From contig OX465119.1 of NCBI GenBank assembly GCA_949987565.1, positions 10,447,441-10,511,440 on the forward strand: a stretch of 64,000 nucleotides of DNA. Reading direction: 5' to 3'. The translations under genes were made by a program, and so were the position numbers. Positions 34,201-44,300 of this stretch are shown here, piece by piece. The DNA comes from Luidia sarsii. Taxonomy: Eukaryota; Echinodermata; Asteroidea; Paxillosida; Luidiidae. Every line of letters begins with the position of its first letter. Within the stretch, counting starts at the first letter, position 1. Under the pieces are notes generated by a model that saw nothing but the letters and a program-made list of their open reading frames with translations, was not told where the DNA came from and searched no databases.

Positions 34201-37200
34201 CATTCTTGTTTTTTTATAAGAGGCGTTTACAAGGTTCTCACCTGAGTCGAATTCTCAGCTTTGCCAACTCCACCCAAAGAGAACTGTCCGCCTTCAATCA
34301 CTTGGTTTGTCAGCTTCAGCTTGGCATCAGCTCGCTTGAGAATAATTTCCTCCACTGAATCCTTACCAACCAGGCGGATTATCTTCACTGGTCTGCAGTG
34401 ATCAATGTGAATAGGATAAGTGAGGAGATTATCTTTACTAGTCTGCAGTGATCAATGTGAATAGGATAAGTGAGGAGATTATCTTCACTAGTCTGCAGTG
34501 ATCAATGTGAATAGGATAAGTGAGGAGATTATCTTTACTAGTCTGCAGTGATCAATGTGAATAGGATAAGTGAGGAGATTATCTTCACTAGTCTGCAGTG
34601 ATCAATGTGAATAGGATAAGTGAGGAGATTATCTTCACTAGTCTGCAGTGATCAATGTGAATAGGATAAGTGAGGAGATTATCTTTACTAGTCTGCAGTG
34701 ATCAATGTGAATAGGATAAGTGAGGAGATTATCTTCACTGGTCTGCAGTGATCAATGTGAATAGGATAAGTGAGGAGATTATCTTCACTAGTCTGCAGTG
34801 ATCAATGTGAATAGGATAAGTGAGGAGATTATCTTTACTAGTCTGCAGTGATCAATGTGAATAGGATAAGTGAGGAGATTATCTTCACTAGTCTGCAGTG
34901 ATCAATGTGAATAGGATAAGTGAGGAGATTATCTTTACTAGTCTGCAGTGATCAATGTGAATAGGATAAGTGAGGAGATTATCTTCACTGGTCTGCAGTG
35001 ATCAATGTGAATAGGATAAGTGAGGAGATTATCTTTTGTGTAAGAAGTGTAAGAGTTAAGAGTACCTGAAAAGCAGTACTCATTGCTAAAGTACTTGGAC
35101 TTTGTACTTGGCAGTACTCACTACTGAGCTACAAGAGTGTTTTAGGGTATGAAGTACGGGTAGACGGGTTACCTTGTCTGACCAATCCTGTGTGCTCTGG
35201 CGGCAGCCTGAAGGTCATTCTGAGGGTTGAAATCACTGTCCACAAAAATGACTGTGTCGGCTGCTACCAGATTTAACCCTTGACCTCCTGCCTTGGTGCT
35301 CAGCAGAAAGACAAAAGTATCATCCTGTTGATTGAAATTCTTAATTGCTAAGAACCTTTCCTCACTCCGTACAGAGCCGTCCAAGCGTTCATAGCAGAAG
35401 CCTGAAGGACCATGAAAAAAAGCATCAAACGCAGTCAGTCATCAGGAATACTCAGCATCTTATTGATGGCCATGAACCAACCAATGCCAACAATTCACAA
35501 CGCTCACACTATGAACATCTAAATGGTGAAAATGGGGTGAAAATGTCATTTAGCCGTGAAAAGAAAATTCACCGTGTTTTCACCCCTATTTAATGGCACA
35601 CAGTTAGTCAAGTCATTTTCACGGTGTTTTCACCTGTGGTATCCAAGGCCACATTCCTGGTGGTAAATGGCTAGCCAGAGGCAATTTAGAAGTATCTGGG
35701 AGTTACAGTCACAAAAACATCATACAGTACTTCTATGGGGGCTGGTAGTCCCTATTGGTAATTGAATTAGCCATCCCTCAAGGCTGGAGCTTGCCACCCT
35801 AGATATTCACGTTTTTTTCACGTCTCTTTAGTGTCCTGAAGATGTCCTTATCAGGACAGAGAGGCGATTATTTTCACAGTGAATTCACTGTAAAATGCAC
35901 CGTGAAATCACAGTGACTTTTTAGTTTCACGGCGAAATGACATTTTCACCCCTCTTTCACGGTTTAGATGTTCATAGTGTCATAGGTCACACCATGCAAG
36001 ATTTCAAATGATTCCAGGGAACACACAGGTAGATCATAATTGCCTTCATGGCCCTGAAAGAAATTCAATACACAAAATGTTATGCGCTATGAGCCAAACG
36101 TTTACCTCTGTATCCGAGGTAATCCTGCAGAATGTCAAGCATTCGGGTCATCTGAGAAAAGAGCAGCACTTTGTGGTTCCGTTGCCATAGAAATGTCAAC
36201 AGCTGATCCAGCAAGTGTAGCTTTCCGCTGGCATCCACCAGATGTTCACCGAGTTGAAATGGCTCAGGCTCAACCCCTGCAGCGTAATCATTATTAGACT
36301 GTTCAAATGCATATCACTTGATAACCTAGTCTTCACAACGTATCAAGACCAATACACTTTGATACTACATGTCATTTATTTATGGCTGTTTAAGTCAAAT
36401 ACTGTTCTAAATTACAAGTGTTCATGAAATAACTTTTTCAATTCCCTTCAGTCATGGCATTAGGATATTTTGAGGATATGATTGATTTTATAAGGACTAA
36501 ATACTGACCATCAAAGAGGTAGGGATGGTTGACCACTTTACGCAGCTGCATGAGTACATTCATGAGTCTTGTCTTAGGTTTCTGACTTATTGAGTCTCCT
36601 GACTGGAATACCTCTGTGGATAAATAAATAAGTAAAGTCTCATATTGAGACAACAACTAATACATCAAAGACAGTACAATAGAAATACAAGAGCTTTGAA
36701 AATAAGAAACACTTGCCATAGTCCTTGGTTAAGACAGCCTTGTACAGTTTCTTTTGCAGTGCAGACTGTCCATGATACAAAACAACCTAAAAGAAATTAT
36801 CATCAAAATGTCAAACTTTAACTCTGGTACAAAATGCCAAAATCTTCCCCATAAAAATGGCACCTATGTGAGGGCAATGACATCTTAGTGAGGAAATGGA
36901 CACCTACATGTACAGTGTGTATTGGGGAGGAATGAGACTGAGACCCAACAACAAGCATCCAACATTTGAAAGAAGAAAGCTACCAGTGTCAAACTTCATC
37001 TGTGACAGTAAATGGCTGCAAATGTCCATTTTGTTCTGAATTTCTTGGGCTGTCATTCTATTAACAAACCTCTGATTTCTTGGGGATGTTGAGGACCACT
37101 TCATTCTTGGTTCGTCTTAGAAGGAATGGCAGCAAGACAGCATGAAGGTCATTTTTGACTGCAGATTGAGAAAACAAAATCACAATTGAGATTATAATTG

Positions 37201-40200
37201 AGATTATAATTGACTAGGACTTGATGAGTAGCTTGGGTTCAAATCCAAGTCCAAGTCCAAGTCAATTATTTTGTCTACCTTGATAAAGATAAATTGGATC
37301 AAATTTCTGCTACACTTCCTTCCTCTTAGATATAACATGATGTTTGTATCAAGGAGAATGTACTTCAATGAGCGTTTGCCCTTCTTGAAATAAAAGCCAC
37401 TGATGCCCAGTGCTTTGCCCGATGCCTGATGAAAACAATTCAGGCAGCCTGGATAGGATTCCAACCTGCGACTCCTGCTTTCTGGTTTAGACATTTTGAT
37501 CTTAACCAATTGACCACCAAGCTGGTCGAGGTCGTGTGGCAAATTCAAATAATGTATTAATTTGTGTTCATGACATGACCACTGACTTGTTCTACCCTTA
37601 GCCTGACCTTTATCATCTGATATGTCATCATACTCCTCCAGAAAGTCATCTCTCAAGCGTGGTCTGAAGATTTTAGGAGCGACGAAAGAAAGTAGAGAGT
37701 AAAGCTCAGCCAGGTTGTTCTGCACGGGTGTTCCTGTCAGAAGGAGCCTGTGACTTATGTTGAACTGAAATGGAAACCATTGAAAATGATTGGCATTCAA
37801 ATCCAAATACACCATCAGGTTGTATACAGTGTGTAGAATGTGAAGATAAAACATTCCCATCGTGTCATTGCTATTGACATGATGGATGGAATGCTCACTT
37901 CGTTCAGAGTCTGATGCAGCAAGGAGTTGTGGTTTTTAAGACGGTGAGCTTCATCCACCACAAGCACCTCCCAGTCGTAACGTCGGAGGAAGGAAGCATC
38001 CTTTAAGTACAGCTAACAAAAACAAAATAAAACTGGAAAATTAAAAGGTCATAAATGTAGAGGGTGTGACTTTCGATCACAGCTGCTAGGATCGAAACAT
38101 TAGGGGTTCTTAATTTAAGAGATTTACATTTTGGTCATGTTAGTCAGTAAACATCTTTAGTACTCTAAGATTAAAATGTAATGATGACAAACCACTCTCT
38201 TGTATAACACATTATCACAATCAGCTAGCTGTGTCTCAGTGTAGCTACTTGTGTATTTTAGCTAATAGAAACAGGATCAGTTTGTGTTGCAATTCAATTG
38301 ACGACAGTTATCTTTAAAAAATGGGTCGTGACAAAGGATTATATCCAATACCTCATAGGTGGTTAATAAGACATGCCAGTCATTGGAGCTCTCTAGATCA
38401 GATTGCATTTGCCGGCGGCTGTCTTTGTCACCCATGTAGGTAACATACTTCATCTTGGGAGAAAACCTGATGGGGAAAGGTTCAAATGATTGTCAAAGCA
38501 TTTTGTAGACAGAAAAAAAAGACAGGTAGACTGAAGGTAGCAAGAAGCAACAGGGAATTTGATTCCATTTTTTAATTTATCACTTTGCCTTTGAGAAAGG
38601 TCCTGCTAGGATCGAAACGTCAGGCCCCCATTTATTAATTGAATACAAAATAAAGTGTTTAATTTAACCCAGATTTTTATCAGTGTGGAGATTTAACAAC
38701 GAGAATGAAGGATATTATTAATTAGTCCATTAAAATAGTACCAATAGTAGTGACCATTGTTTGCACAACAGTTTAAGAAAGCTCCCTGGGTGGAGGAGTA
38801 GTCCATCCTACCTTTTTGTAGTATTTAATGTTATGCGGGCTTTTTGCCCATGCTGGCACTGGCCTTTCTTTACTGGAGGGACTTGCATAATAGTAGAAAA
38901 GAACCCACTAGCAAAGAGAGAGCTAAAAAGCACACTGGCAGTCCCACGGGACCAGTCTCCCTCAGACCATGGTAGATGCCACACCTCTCTGGTTTAGCTG
39001 AGAACCCGTACCTTAGTTTAGGATAGCCTGTGCACAGTCAGTAAGTTAGTAAGTTAGTGCCTTTAGTCATTAGAGTAGTTTACCTGATATTAGTATATAA
39101 TTAGCTTTTTCGCGCGAAGCGAAAAAGCTATTGTTTTTGTTAAGATTTTTTTTTTTTTTTTTTTCTGGGCGGAATTTTCCCATAGACAAAGCACAGGGTT
39201 TTTTCGGAGGGCACTTTTGCCATTCAACAAACTTCGATTTTTTCCAAACTTGACAAATGCATAGAACCCTTGCTGAAGTTGTGCACAGTTGTCTTTAAAA
39301 CTTCGTGACGTCACCATGTGTCACGTGACAGCGCTTTAAAGGTGCAAATTTCAAAATGCAATAAAAGCAAAAAATCATTTTCGTTTTGTTCCAAGTTTGC
39401 ACTATATCTAAGTTGGGAAAAGGTGTATCCAAAAATTGCCCTCATTTGATCGTGACGTCATCTCATGAATATTAATGAGGTCATAAACTTTTAAGATTTT
39501 AACATTCAATTGAGCATATTTGGCCAACGGAGCAAGATTTTTTTATTGTTTTTGTTTATATCTATTAGGGATGTAGTCAAGAAACACCCTCTGGGGCCAA
39601 AATGCCATGACGCAATCGTGACGTCATCAAAATGCGTGTTTTTAAAACACATATTTGCCAAACGTCAATCGTCTCGAAATTTGGTGTGCAGGTAGCTATT
39701 GTGCTAGACATTCATAATCCTGAGTTTGGAAGCAATCGATCATTGTTCAGAATTATTATGATTTTTTGAAAAATATAATGAGGTCCCATACACTTTGTGC
39801 ACAAAATATGCACGTGCGTATTGTGTTAGGAATGGAGGTTACGGGTTCGAATCCCGTTGATGTCAATTTTTTTTTCATCAATTTTTTTTTTTCTTTTTAA
39901 AGAGAACCAGATGCGGAAAAGCGTTATGGTCTGTTAGCCAACAGACATAAATCTCTAGTTATAACTGTAACTGTAATAGAAAAGGAACCCAGATAACTTG
40001 ACCGTGTGTGATACCTGGGCGTTGGCAGTAGTATACAGCCACCTAAACGGGTATCCATACGGTTAAGCACATTCTGACTCCGCACCAAGAAAGCGAGCAA
40101 CGTCCATGCGAGGGGGTAAGTGCCATATAGGCCTCTTCAGTACCATGTACATGTAAATTTTATTCTTCTGGTCAAAGCTTTAATCAGGCATGTAGTGACC

Positions 40201-41367
40201 ACATGCACTTGATTGATGGTAGCTCTACCATATAGTCTGGTCCCTTACCTTTCAAGCTCATCTTTCCAGTTGCAAATGACTGACAGTGGGCTCAGAATCA
40301 GGAACGGACCCCGGCTTTTACCAGAGCCAAAGAGGTATGTCATAAGGCCGATGGTCTACACAAAGGGAAAGAACAGGCAGTGTAGTATACTATCCACAGC
40401 AGGGTTTAGAACTATCATCAGGTCATCAGTTTAACATGATATGAATTGCTTTGATACTGAAGGTAAAAATAAGGGAGCATGTAAACTCAGCCCCAAACCA
40501 ACTCAGACCCAAAACAACTCAGACCCAAACCAACTCGGAAAGTACAAACCAACTCAGACCAAGTTGACGCGGTGCGGAGTTGGTAGTGCACTAGTGCCTG
40601 GGTCAGAGCTGAATCAAAACCAAAACAAAGATGGCAGATATTTATACTCATTTATCAGCCATCACTACATTAACACTAATGCTACAGTAACACTACAGTA
40701 CACTGTTACAGGCTTACCTGACATGTTTTGCCCAGTCCCATCTCATCACCAAGGATACATCCATGGTTTCTATAGTAACGTTGTATCAACCAATTCACAC
40801 CATCCATCTGATAGGGGCGATATGTGAGGCCTGCATGATTAACAATAACAGTTAAAACATAGACATGATAGATGATTGAATTTGATGATGAATGATTGAT
40901 ACTGATAATGATATGATACAGCAGTACAGTAGCTTGAGTCCCTCAATAAAAAAAAATTAAAAAAAGGAGGGGGGGGGGGCAAAAACAGTTGAAAGAAGCC
41001 GAAAACAATAAAGTTCCACAATCCACATTCCTTTCAGTTTCACATTGTTCCATGGTTATGCCTATAATACTATACTATACTAGTACTAGTACAGTAGTAG
41101 TAGTACTACTACTACTAGTACTACTACTAGTACTTGTTGTAGTAGTACTACTACTACTCGTACTTTCTACTACAAGTACTAGTACTCATGTCATAATACT
41201 ACTACTAGTAGTAGTAATACTATAGACTAGTAGACTAGTACTAAGTAGTGAGAGTAGACTAACTTACCAGACAGACCGAGTGTTTTCATTGCTTTTTCGT
41301 CCACAACATTCCGGCTTGCATTTTGCAATTCGCTCAGATCAGCAATTTTCTGACGGATCCTTTCCAT
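28107..41367 (-). CDS. CHD1L: CHD1L/ALC1, SNF2-family poly(ADP-ribose)-regulated chromatin remodeller with C-terminal BRCT domain
   Basis: Nuclear ATP-dependent nucleosome slider recruited to DNA breaks through poly(ADP-ribose) binding by its macro domain (family knowledge). Twenty-four exons, every phase closing, 1022 residues; human CHD1L has 897. Domains: SNF2 helicase about 35-500 with GDEMGLGKT (61-69), DEAH (165-168), [11 protein letters not shown] (190-200), [11 protein letters not shown] (415-425) and [11 protein letters not shown] (445-455); a linker with [12 protein letters not shown] and [13 protein letters not shown]; a macro domain about 720-880 ([42 protein letters not shown]); and a BRCT domain about 931-1018, of the XRCC1 second-BRCT kind. 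All motifs look intact. Intron 22 is U12 AT-AC and intron 8 is GC-AG. Introns carry several mobile elements and minisatellites. Confidence 0.97.
28310..28430 (+). mobile_element. tRNA-derived SINE
   Basis: gctggatagctcagatgaaa (A box), tctcaggttcaagcccc (B box), then ccagtcaaattatttttctt. It lies in the last intron of CHD1L, opposite strand. Confidence 0.7.
28659..28731 (-). CDS. CHD1L: CHD1L exon 23, BRCT
   Basis: Residues 959-983: [20 protein letters not shown] then ETSQ, the BRCT strand 2/strand 3 region. The acceptor is ...tttgcac| (AC end) with tccttaac 12 nt upstream. Ends in phase 0 at GTAAGG. Confidence 0.88.
28767..28827. repeat. 15-bp repeat, 4 copies, inside the AT-AC intron
   Basis: aaaggctataaatat repeated four times, the last with a G substitution. 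About 20 bp from the U12 branch site. Confidence 0.9.
29166..29420 (-). CDS. CHD1L: CHD1L exon 22, macro-BRCT junction with U12 donor
   Basis: Residues 874-959: [11 protein letters not shown] completes the macro domain. A Ser/Pro/Gln-rich tether follows, then [29 protein letters not shown], the first strand and helix of a BRCT domain. It ends in ATTGC|ATATCCTTTT, a U12-type AT donor. Confidence 0.9.
29789..29891 (-). CDS. CHD1L: CHD1L exon 21, macro domain end
   Basis: Residues 840-874: [20 protein letters not shown] then [14 protein letters not shown], nearly identical in layout to human [20 protein letters not shown]. Donor AC|GTATGT. Confidence 0.95.
30100..30713 (+). mobile_element. 5'-truncated Penelope-like element with GIY-YIG end
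   Basis: An open frame (30125-30382) reads [20 protein letters not shown], then [20 protein letters not shown], and ends at TAA. It is the GIY-YIG endonuclease end of a Penelope-like retroelement, starting at its YVG strand. A pyrimidine-rich 3' part and the tttgagaaaggtcctgctag + gatcgaaacgtcaggcccac core follow. The left edge is a 20-bp inverted piece of the element's own terminus (aaggtgatatacaaaaatgt). Flanked by ttctttaaattatt at 30086-30099 and 30714-30727. It lies in CHD1L intron 20, antisense to the gene. Confidence 0.85.
30853..30967 (-). CDS. CHD1L: CHD1L exon 20, macro domain
   Basis: Residues 802-840: [20 protein letters not shown] then [18 protein letters not shown] (human [20 protein letters not shown]). 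Donor G|GTAAGT. Confidence 0.94.
31297..31367 (-). CDS. CHD1L: CHD1L exon 19, macro domain
   Basis: Residues 778-801: [20 protein letters not shown] then GKDM (human [21 protein letters not shown]). Donor GTAAGC. Confidence 0.92.
31588..31686 (-). CDS. CHD1L: CHD1L exon 18, macro domain
   Basis: Residues 745-778: [20 protein letters not shown], then [13 protein letters not shown]; the glycine-rich ADP-ribose-binding turn (human GHWGRGGLFTAL). Donor AAAG|GTAAAC. Confidence 0.95.
31880..32090 (+). mobile_element. tRNA-derived SINE, best copy
   Basis: The body (ccctggagatatacggcagt) is followed by tRNA-like gctggatagctcagatggta, agagcgctgg, ctcgggttcaaatcccagtc and the tail cagtcaaagttttctttgc. 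A and B boxes are near consensus. It lies in CHD1L intron 17, antisense. Confidence 0.8.
32234..32421 (-). CDS. CHD1L: CHD1L exon 17, start of macro domain
   Basis: Residues 682-745: an acidic segment, then [13 protein letters not shown] and DAIVIHCV, the first strands of the macro domain (human LKYVSGDVTHP, ALIVHCVDD). Donor G|GTGAGT. Confidence 0.94.
32487..32597. repeat. 37-bp tandem repeat, 3 copies
   Basis: gattgaggtttctaaggtcc + ttctatatcacagccag, with small differences between copies; CHD1L intron 16. Confidence 0.88.
32620..32720 (-). CDS. CHD1L: CHD1L exon 16, linker helix
   Basis: Residues 649-682: [20 protein letters not shown] then [13 protein letters not shown], a charged helix. 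Donor CT|GTAAGT. Confidence 0.88.
32838..32983 (-). CDS. CHD1L: CHD1L exon 15, basic linker
   Basis: Residues 600-648: acidic AEVAEEEE, then arginine-rich sequence and [13 protein letters not shown] (human VLSPEELEDRQKK). In human CHD1L basic residues in this linker contact the nucleosome acidic patch. Phase 0 donor AAG|GTGACA. Confidence 0.88.
33285..33374 (-). CDS. CHD1L: CHD1L exon 14
   Basis: Residues 570-600: [20 protein letters not shown] then KEAFDQLIS, the conserved linker motif (human [13 protein letters not shown]). Donor GTAGGT. Confidence 0.93.
33663..33849 (-). CDS. CHD1L: CHD1L exon 13
   Basis: Residues 508-570: [20 protein letters not shown], then [17 protein letters not shown] and an acidic run. 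Aligns with [20 protein letters not shown] in human. Donor GAGG|GTGAGT. Confidence 0.93.
34242..34392 (-). CDS. CHD1L: CHD1L exon 12
   Basis: Residues 457-507: [20 protein letters not shown], then [20 protein letters not shown]. Its acceptor (ctgcag) and first 16 bases are the template of the 50-bp array upstream. Confidence 0.95.
34377..35037. repeat. 50-bp minisatellite replicating the exon 12 acceptor, 13 copies
   Basis: Units start at 34381, 34431 and so on to 34981, alternating atcttcacta / atctttacta / atcttcactg. On the minus strand each unit reads ...gatcactgcag|AC(C/T)AGTGAAGATAATC, that is, the intron 11 acceptor plus the first 16 bases of exon 12. The first unit is the genuine exon boundary. 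Confidence 0.97.
35173..35401 (-). CDS. CHD1L: CHD1L exon 11, helicase motifs V and VI
   Basis: Residues 381-457: [60 protein letters not shown]. Donor ACAAG|GTAACC. Confidence 0.97.
35506..35980. mobile_element. 475-bp foldback MITE in CHD1L intron 10
   Basis: Terminal inverted repeats of about 56 bp: acactatgaacatctaaatg at the left, and the inverse (gtttagatgttcatagtgt) at the right. An inner palindrome (tcacagtgaattcactgt region) is also present. No open frame. Confidence 0.75.
36106..36276 (-). CDS. CHD1L: CHD1L exon 10
   Basis: Residues 324-381: [20 protein letters not shown], then [20 protein letters not shown] (motif IV). Very close to human. Donor GTAAAC. Confidence 0.96.
36509..36613 (-). 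CDS. CHD1L: CHD1L exon 9
   Basis: Residues 289-324: [20 protein letters not shown] then [16 protein letters not shown], a hallmark SNF2 segment. Donor GTCAGT. Confidence 0.95.
36717..36786 (-). CDS. CHD1L: CHD1L exon 8 with GC donor
   Basis: Residues 266-289: [20 protein letters not shown] then KDY. The only phase-compatible 5' splice site is TATG|GCAAGT, a GC-AG intron with otherwise perfect consensus. Confidence 0.9.
37070..37158 (-). CDS. CHD1L: CHD1L exon 7
   Basis: Residues 236-265: [20 protein letters not shown] then [10 protein letters not shown], matching LHKLLQPFLLRRVKAEV...LPKKTE in human. Donor GTTTGT. Confidence 0.93.
37396..37530 (-). mobile_element. tRNA-derived SINE fragment
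   Basis: Shares gtgctttgcccgatgcctga with 2045-2165. The reversed tRNA-like part reads ggattccaacctgcgactcc. CHD1L intron 6. Confidence 0.5.
37608..37764 (-). CDS. CHD1L: CHD1L exon 6, helicase motif III
   Basis: Residues 184-236: [20 protein letters not shown] then [13 protein letters not shown]...[10 protein letters not shown]. The donor AAAG|GTCAGG is chosen because it restores phase to exon 7. Confidence 0.92.
37899..38012 (-). CDS. CHD1L: CHD1L exon 5, DEAH box
   Basis: Residues 146-183: [20 protein letters not shown] then [18 protein letters not shown] (Walker B/DEAH). Donor GTGAGC. Confidence 0.95.
38060..38160 (+). mobile_element. Penelope-type terminal fragment
   Basis: agctgctaggatcgaaacat, gagatttacattttggtcat, gttagtcagtaaac: a diverged copy of the short unit in CHD1L intron 4. 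Confidence 0.6.
38352..38466 (-). CDS. CHD1L: CHD1L exon 4
   Basis: Residues 107-145: [20 protein letters not shown], ending [10 protein letters not shown] (human: FHVLLTTYE). Phase 0 end, donor GTATTG. Confidence 0.92.
38583..38640 (+). mobile_element. Penelope-type core fragment
   Basis: ctttgcctttgagaaaggtc then ctgctaggatcgaaacgtca, truncated after ggccccc; CHD1L intron 3. Confidence 0.6.
39095..39958. mobile_element. Unclassified interspersed element
   Basis: Opens with a perfect-looking palindrome (agctttttcgcgcg + aagcgaaaaagct), has a T run, several cgtgacgtcat motifs, and near its end a B-box-like gttacgggttcgaatcccgt. Non-coding. It may be a composite of a foldback element and a SINE. 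Confidence 0.4.
40249..40355 (-). CDS. CHD1L: CHD1L exon 3
   Basis: Residues 72-107: [20 protein letters not shown] then [15 protein letters not shown], helicase motif Ia region. Donor AAAG|GTAAGG. Confidence 0.93.
40490..40570. repeat. Short imperfect repeat (ACTCAGACCCAAA)
   Basis: Four to five degenerate 13-18-bp units in CHD1L intron 2. Confidence 0.6.
40718..40830 (-). CDS. CHD1L: CHD1L exon 2, Walker A
   Basis: Residues 34-71: [19 protein letters not shown], then [15 protein letters not shown] (helicase motif I). Donor GTAAGC, phase 0. Confidence 0.95.
41065..41240. repeat. (ACT/AGT)n trinucleotide repeat
   Basis: Alternating agtact and tactac blocks that fold on themselves, in CHD1L intron 1 about 30 bp behind exon 1's donor. 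Confidence 0.9.
41268..41367 (-). CDS. CHD1L: CHD1L exon 1 (start codon)
   Basis: Residues 1-33: [20 protein letters not shown]...KTLGLS. Ends in phase 1 at GTAAGT. No upstream in-frame ATG was needed; the [11 protein letters not shown] junction corresponds to WGLTGIHLRSYQ in human. Confidence 0.88.
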
Positions 41368-44300
41368 TATGACAGACTACTTGTACTGTAGTGACATTCA
41401 GTAGTAAGGAATTGAGACAAACTCGGCGATAACATTGACTTTTACTCAGTATTTACTGCCATAAATGGCAATTACGTGAGTGACAAGTGACTCACATGGA
41501 CAACTTGCTCAGACATGTCAAGGAAGCCGCGGCCCATGTTTACATGAATTCAACTATTGAGGGCGCTATTGTAGTCACACTGCAGCTCGATCGGGAATTA
41601 TTTTTCTCTTCAGTTGTCGGCCTAATGCCAGGTGATCGGCCGGCATGGTAATGGTGAAACCATGGTGACACTAGCAAAATGTAATCAACAAGTTTACGAA
41701 GATATTGTCATATTGACATCCTTTCTAGATAGAATTATGTTTAAGAAAAAATTAGATGATCATGTATAGAGAAAAGGGCAGCGATCGAGGCGAGCCAAAG
41801 CTGCTTATTATACTTATAGGCCAAACTGAGTGTGGGTTTCTTGTTTCTGTTTTACTGCAGATTATTTTTGTTAGGCCTAAGTATTTTCTTTTTTAGTTTT
41901 TAAGTGAAAAACCAAAACAGAAATTCTTATTCCGTATTGATAAAGCATTGACATGTGTATTAATTTAGTAAAGAAGTAGTCTTGAGACTTGTTTTGTGAC
42001 TGGTTTATTATACTTGGATAAAAAAAAATGGAATTTTGGCGTCTATGAAACCGAAGCCATGGGAGAGGTCAAGTCTAGGTAGCCTGGAGGGACAGATGAA
42101 CGTGTGAAGAAAGCCACGTGGGGGAATAGGGGCGTTTAATTTGAATGCGGCCTTGGGACAATACGAGCAAGCCATTGTTGAGACAAGCCTTTTATAATTG
42201 ATTTGGCTACACCATAAGACAGCTTTAGCAATAATTCTGGGGCTCAGTATTGAAGGGAATCGGTGAGTTTTATAGACTCAGCTGTATGCCCAGGTATTCC
42301 GATCGATGTACGTACTTACAATAGAGATCGTATGTGAGTGGTCCATACACTCGTGGGGTTTGAATTTTGGCGATTCGAGATTTGATCCTCATCGTCCGTT
42401 TCATAGCTCGCCCCCTTTAACCCTCGAAATTACTCCGTTTTCCCTGTCAAAAAATCATTACAATTATTTTGCCCAAATCAGCCGGCTGGATACTTTTGTT
42501 GGAATCAAGCACGAACATGCTAGCCCTGCGTGTATAATAAATGCGGGCGAGGCTGCCATCCGAGCCAATGTCATGCTACTCAGCATCCTGCAGACCTCAA
42601 TGTGGTGAACATTAACCTCACGCCCGCGGGCTAAGACATGGCAGCTCCGTCAGCCGAGTTCAGAAAATGTCCTCGGGTTTCAAATCTTGATTTCTTGACC
42701 AGGATCGAAGCACGACGCGGTGGCTACAGGGCCAAAACCTGAATCACTTATGTTTTTGCTTGCAGGTCGTCATCAGGCTTGGCGAAATAAAAATGCAACT
42801 GTGTCTCCAAGGAAGAGTGTGGTTTGAGGCAGAAAATTAATCGGGTTCATTTTGAATAGAATGCAGGAAGGTTATTCATTTGCATTACACTTGATAATGG
42901 CAACATTATCGCTACTTCCCGTTACTCCCAAGAACGAATCATTTTACACAAAGATTGATGAACGACGGCATGAGACTGTTATGTGATCTCCATGGTGACC
43001 CACGGCCCGGTAAATCGTTTCGGTGAGTATAGGAGAAGTATACGTCTGTCTTATGAAGCTGTTGGAAGAAACCTGCAGAATAAGGGTGTTTACGTTACGG
43101 ACTGTTAGAAGATAATGACGCAAAAACCTTTCCATGTGATGCTGTAGAATTCTCGTGGAAAAGGTGTGAACTCCTTAAGTGGCTTTTACGTTTAACATGT
43201 TTTATGTGACTGTCTAAGATGAAGTAGTTTCGAAACCTTTATTGTTGATTATTTTGCTAAGTTTAGTTTAGAGATAACATGCGTGCTACCTACGGTATAG
43301 TTCCAATTAAAACTTAATTTGAAGGGAAATGCATTTGCATCAAATCCTCGCTAATAATCAACAGGGATCAGTGTTACGGAATTCAATCGTGTAATACAGT
43401 AACTGTGTTCTCTGGCAGGCTCATAATGCGCGTTACATCATTGTTTTCTCTATTCTGTAAAGTGGACTCGTGTGAAAAAAAAACCGGATTTTTAAAAATG
43501 TCATTTTGTGGAAACTAATGGGCCAAAACAAAGAGAAGGACTCATAGTAGTAGAATTATGATTGATTAAAGAGTAGGATTTATAATTAATGCATCAACAA
43601 AAGAGAGCACTAGCAAGGTGCCAACAGTCAGGAGTGATTACGTCATTTTATCCACATGGTCATAGCAGCAATCCAAACTAATCGTCTACATTTGGCCATC
43701 ATCCTCGAAATTGACCTTCATAGAAAAAAAGGTAAGATATCAACACGCACCAGCCAAACCTTTCATTTTCACGCTGAAATGCAAAGCTTAAAAACAAAAG
43801 TTTGAATGTATTAACCATGGGCATAATTATAATTTTGAGGATCCCTGCCATCCCTCCCCGGAAATCACTCGGTGAAGTCCTCGAATAATACTCCATCCAA
43901 ACGGCCTGTGGCTATCGTGACGATGCACTCTCGCCATACAATTTATAAATCAGAAAATTCAATTTATAAATCAGTGTAGTTGATTAGATTTCTTTTTTAA
44001 TGAATCGTTTTCCGGAGCCTCCAATACAGCCATTCAGTCTGAGTACACGGTACACACTTAACGCGTCTGGTTGAAGCGGGCATATACCCTATGGGTATAG
44101 AAGTGATGGCCACTTTCAGTCCGGGGACAATTTCATGAAGCCTCCATAAACAGAATGAAATAAATTACCTCGCAATCGGCCAGAGCCATTAAACTCCACA
44201 CGACAGGTAAGCCACTGACCTAGGTATGCTTTCGCTTAGAATAGACTTCGCTTTTTTCTTTAGCTTTCCTAAAAGTTCCGAGCCAGCCAATTTGAAGGGG

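Noticed and set aside
42306..42608. 100-codon frame upstream of CHD1L
   Set aside because: No family resemblance, no splice consensus at sensible phases, and ordinary AT-rich context.
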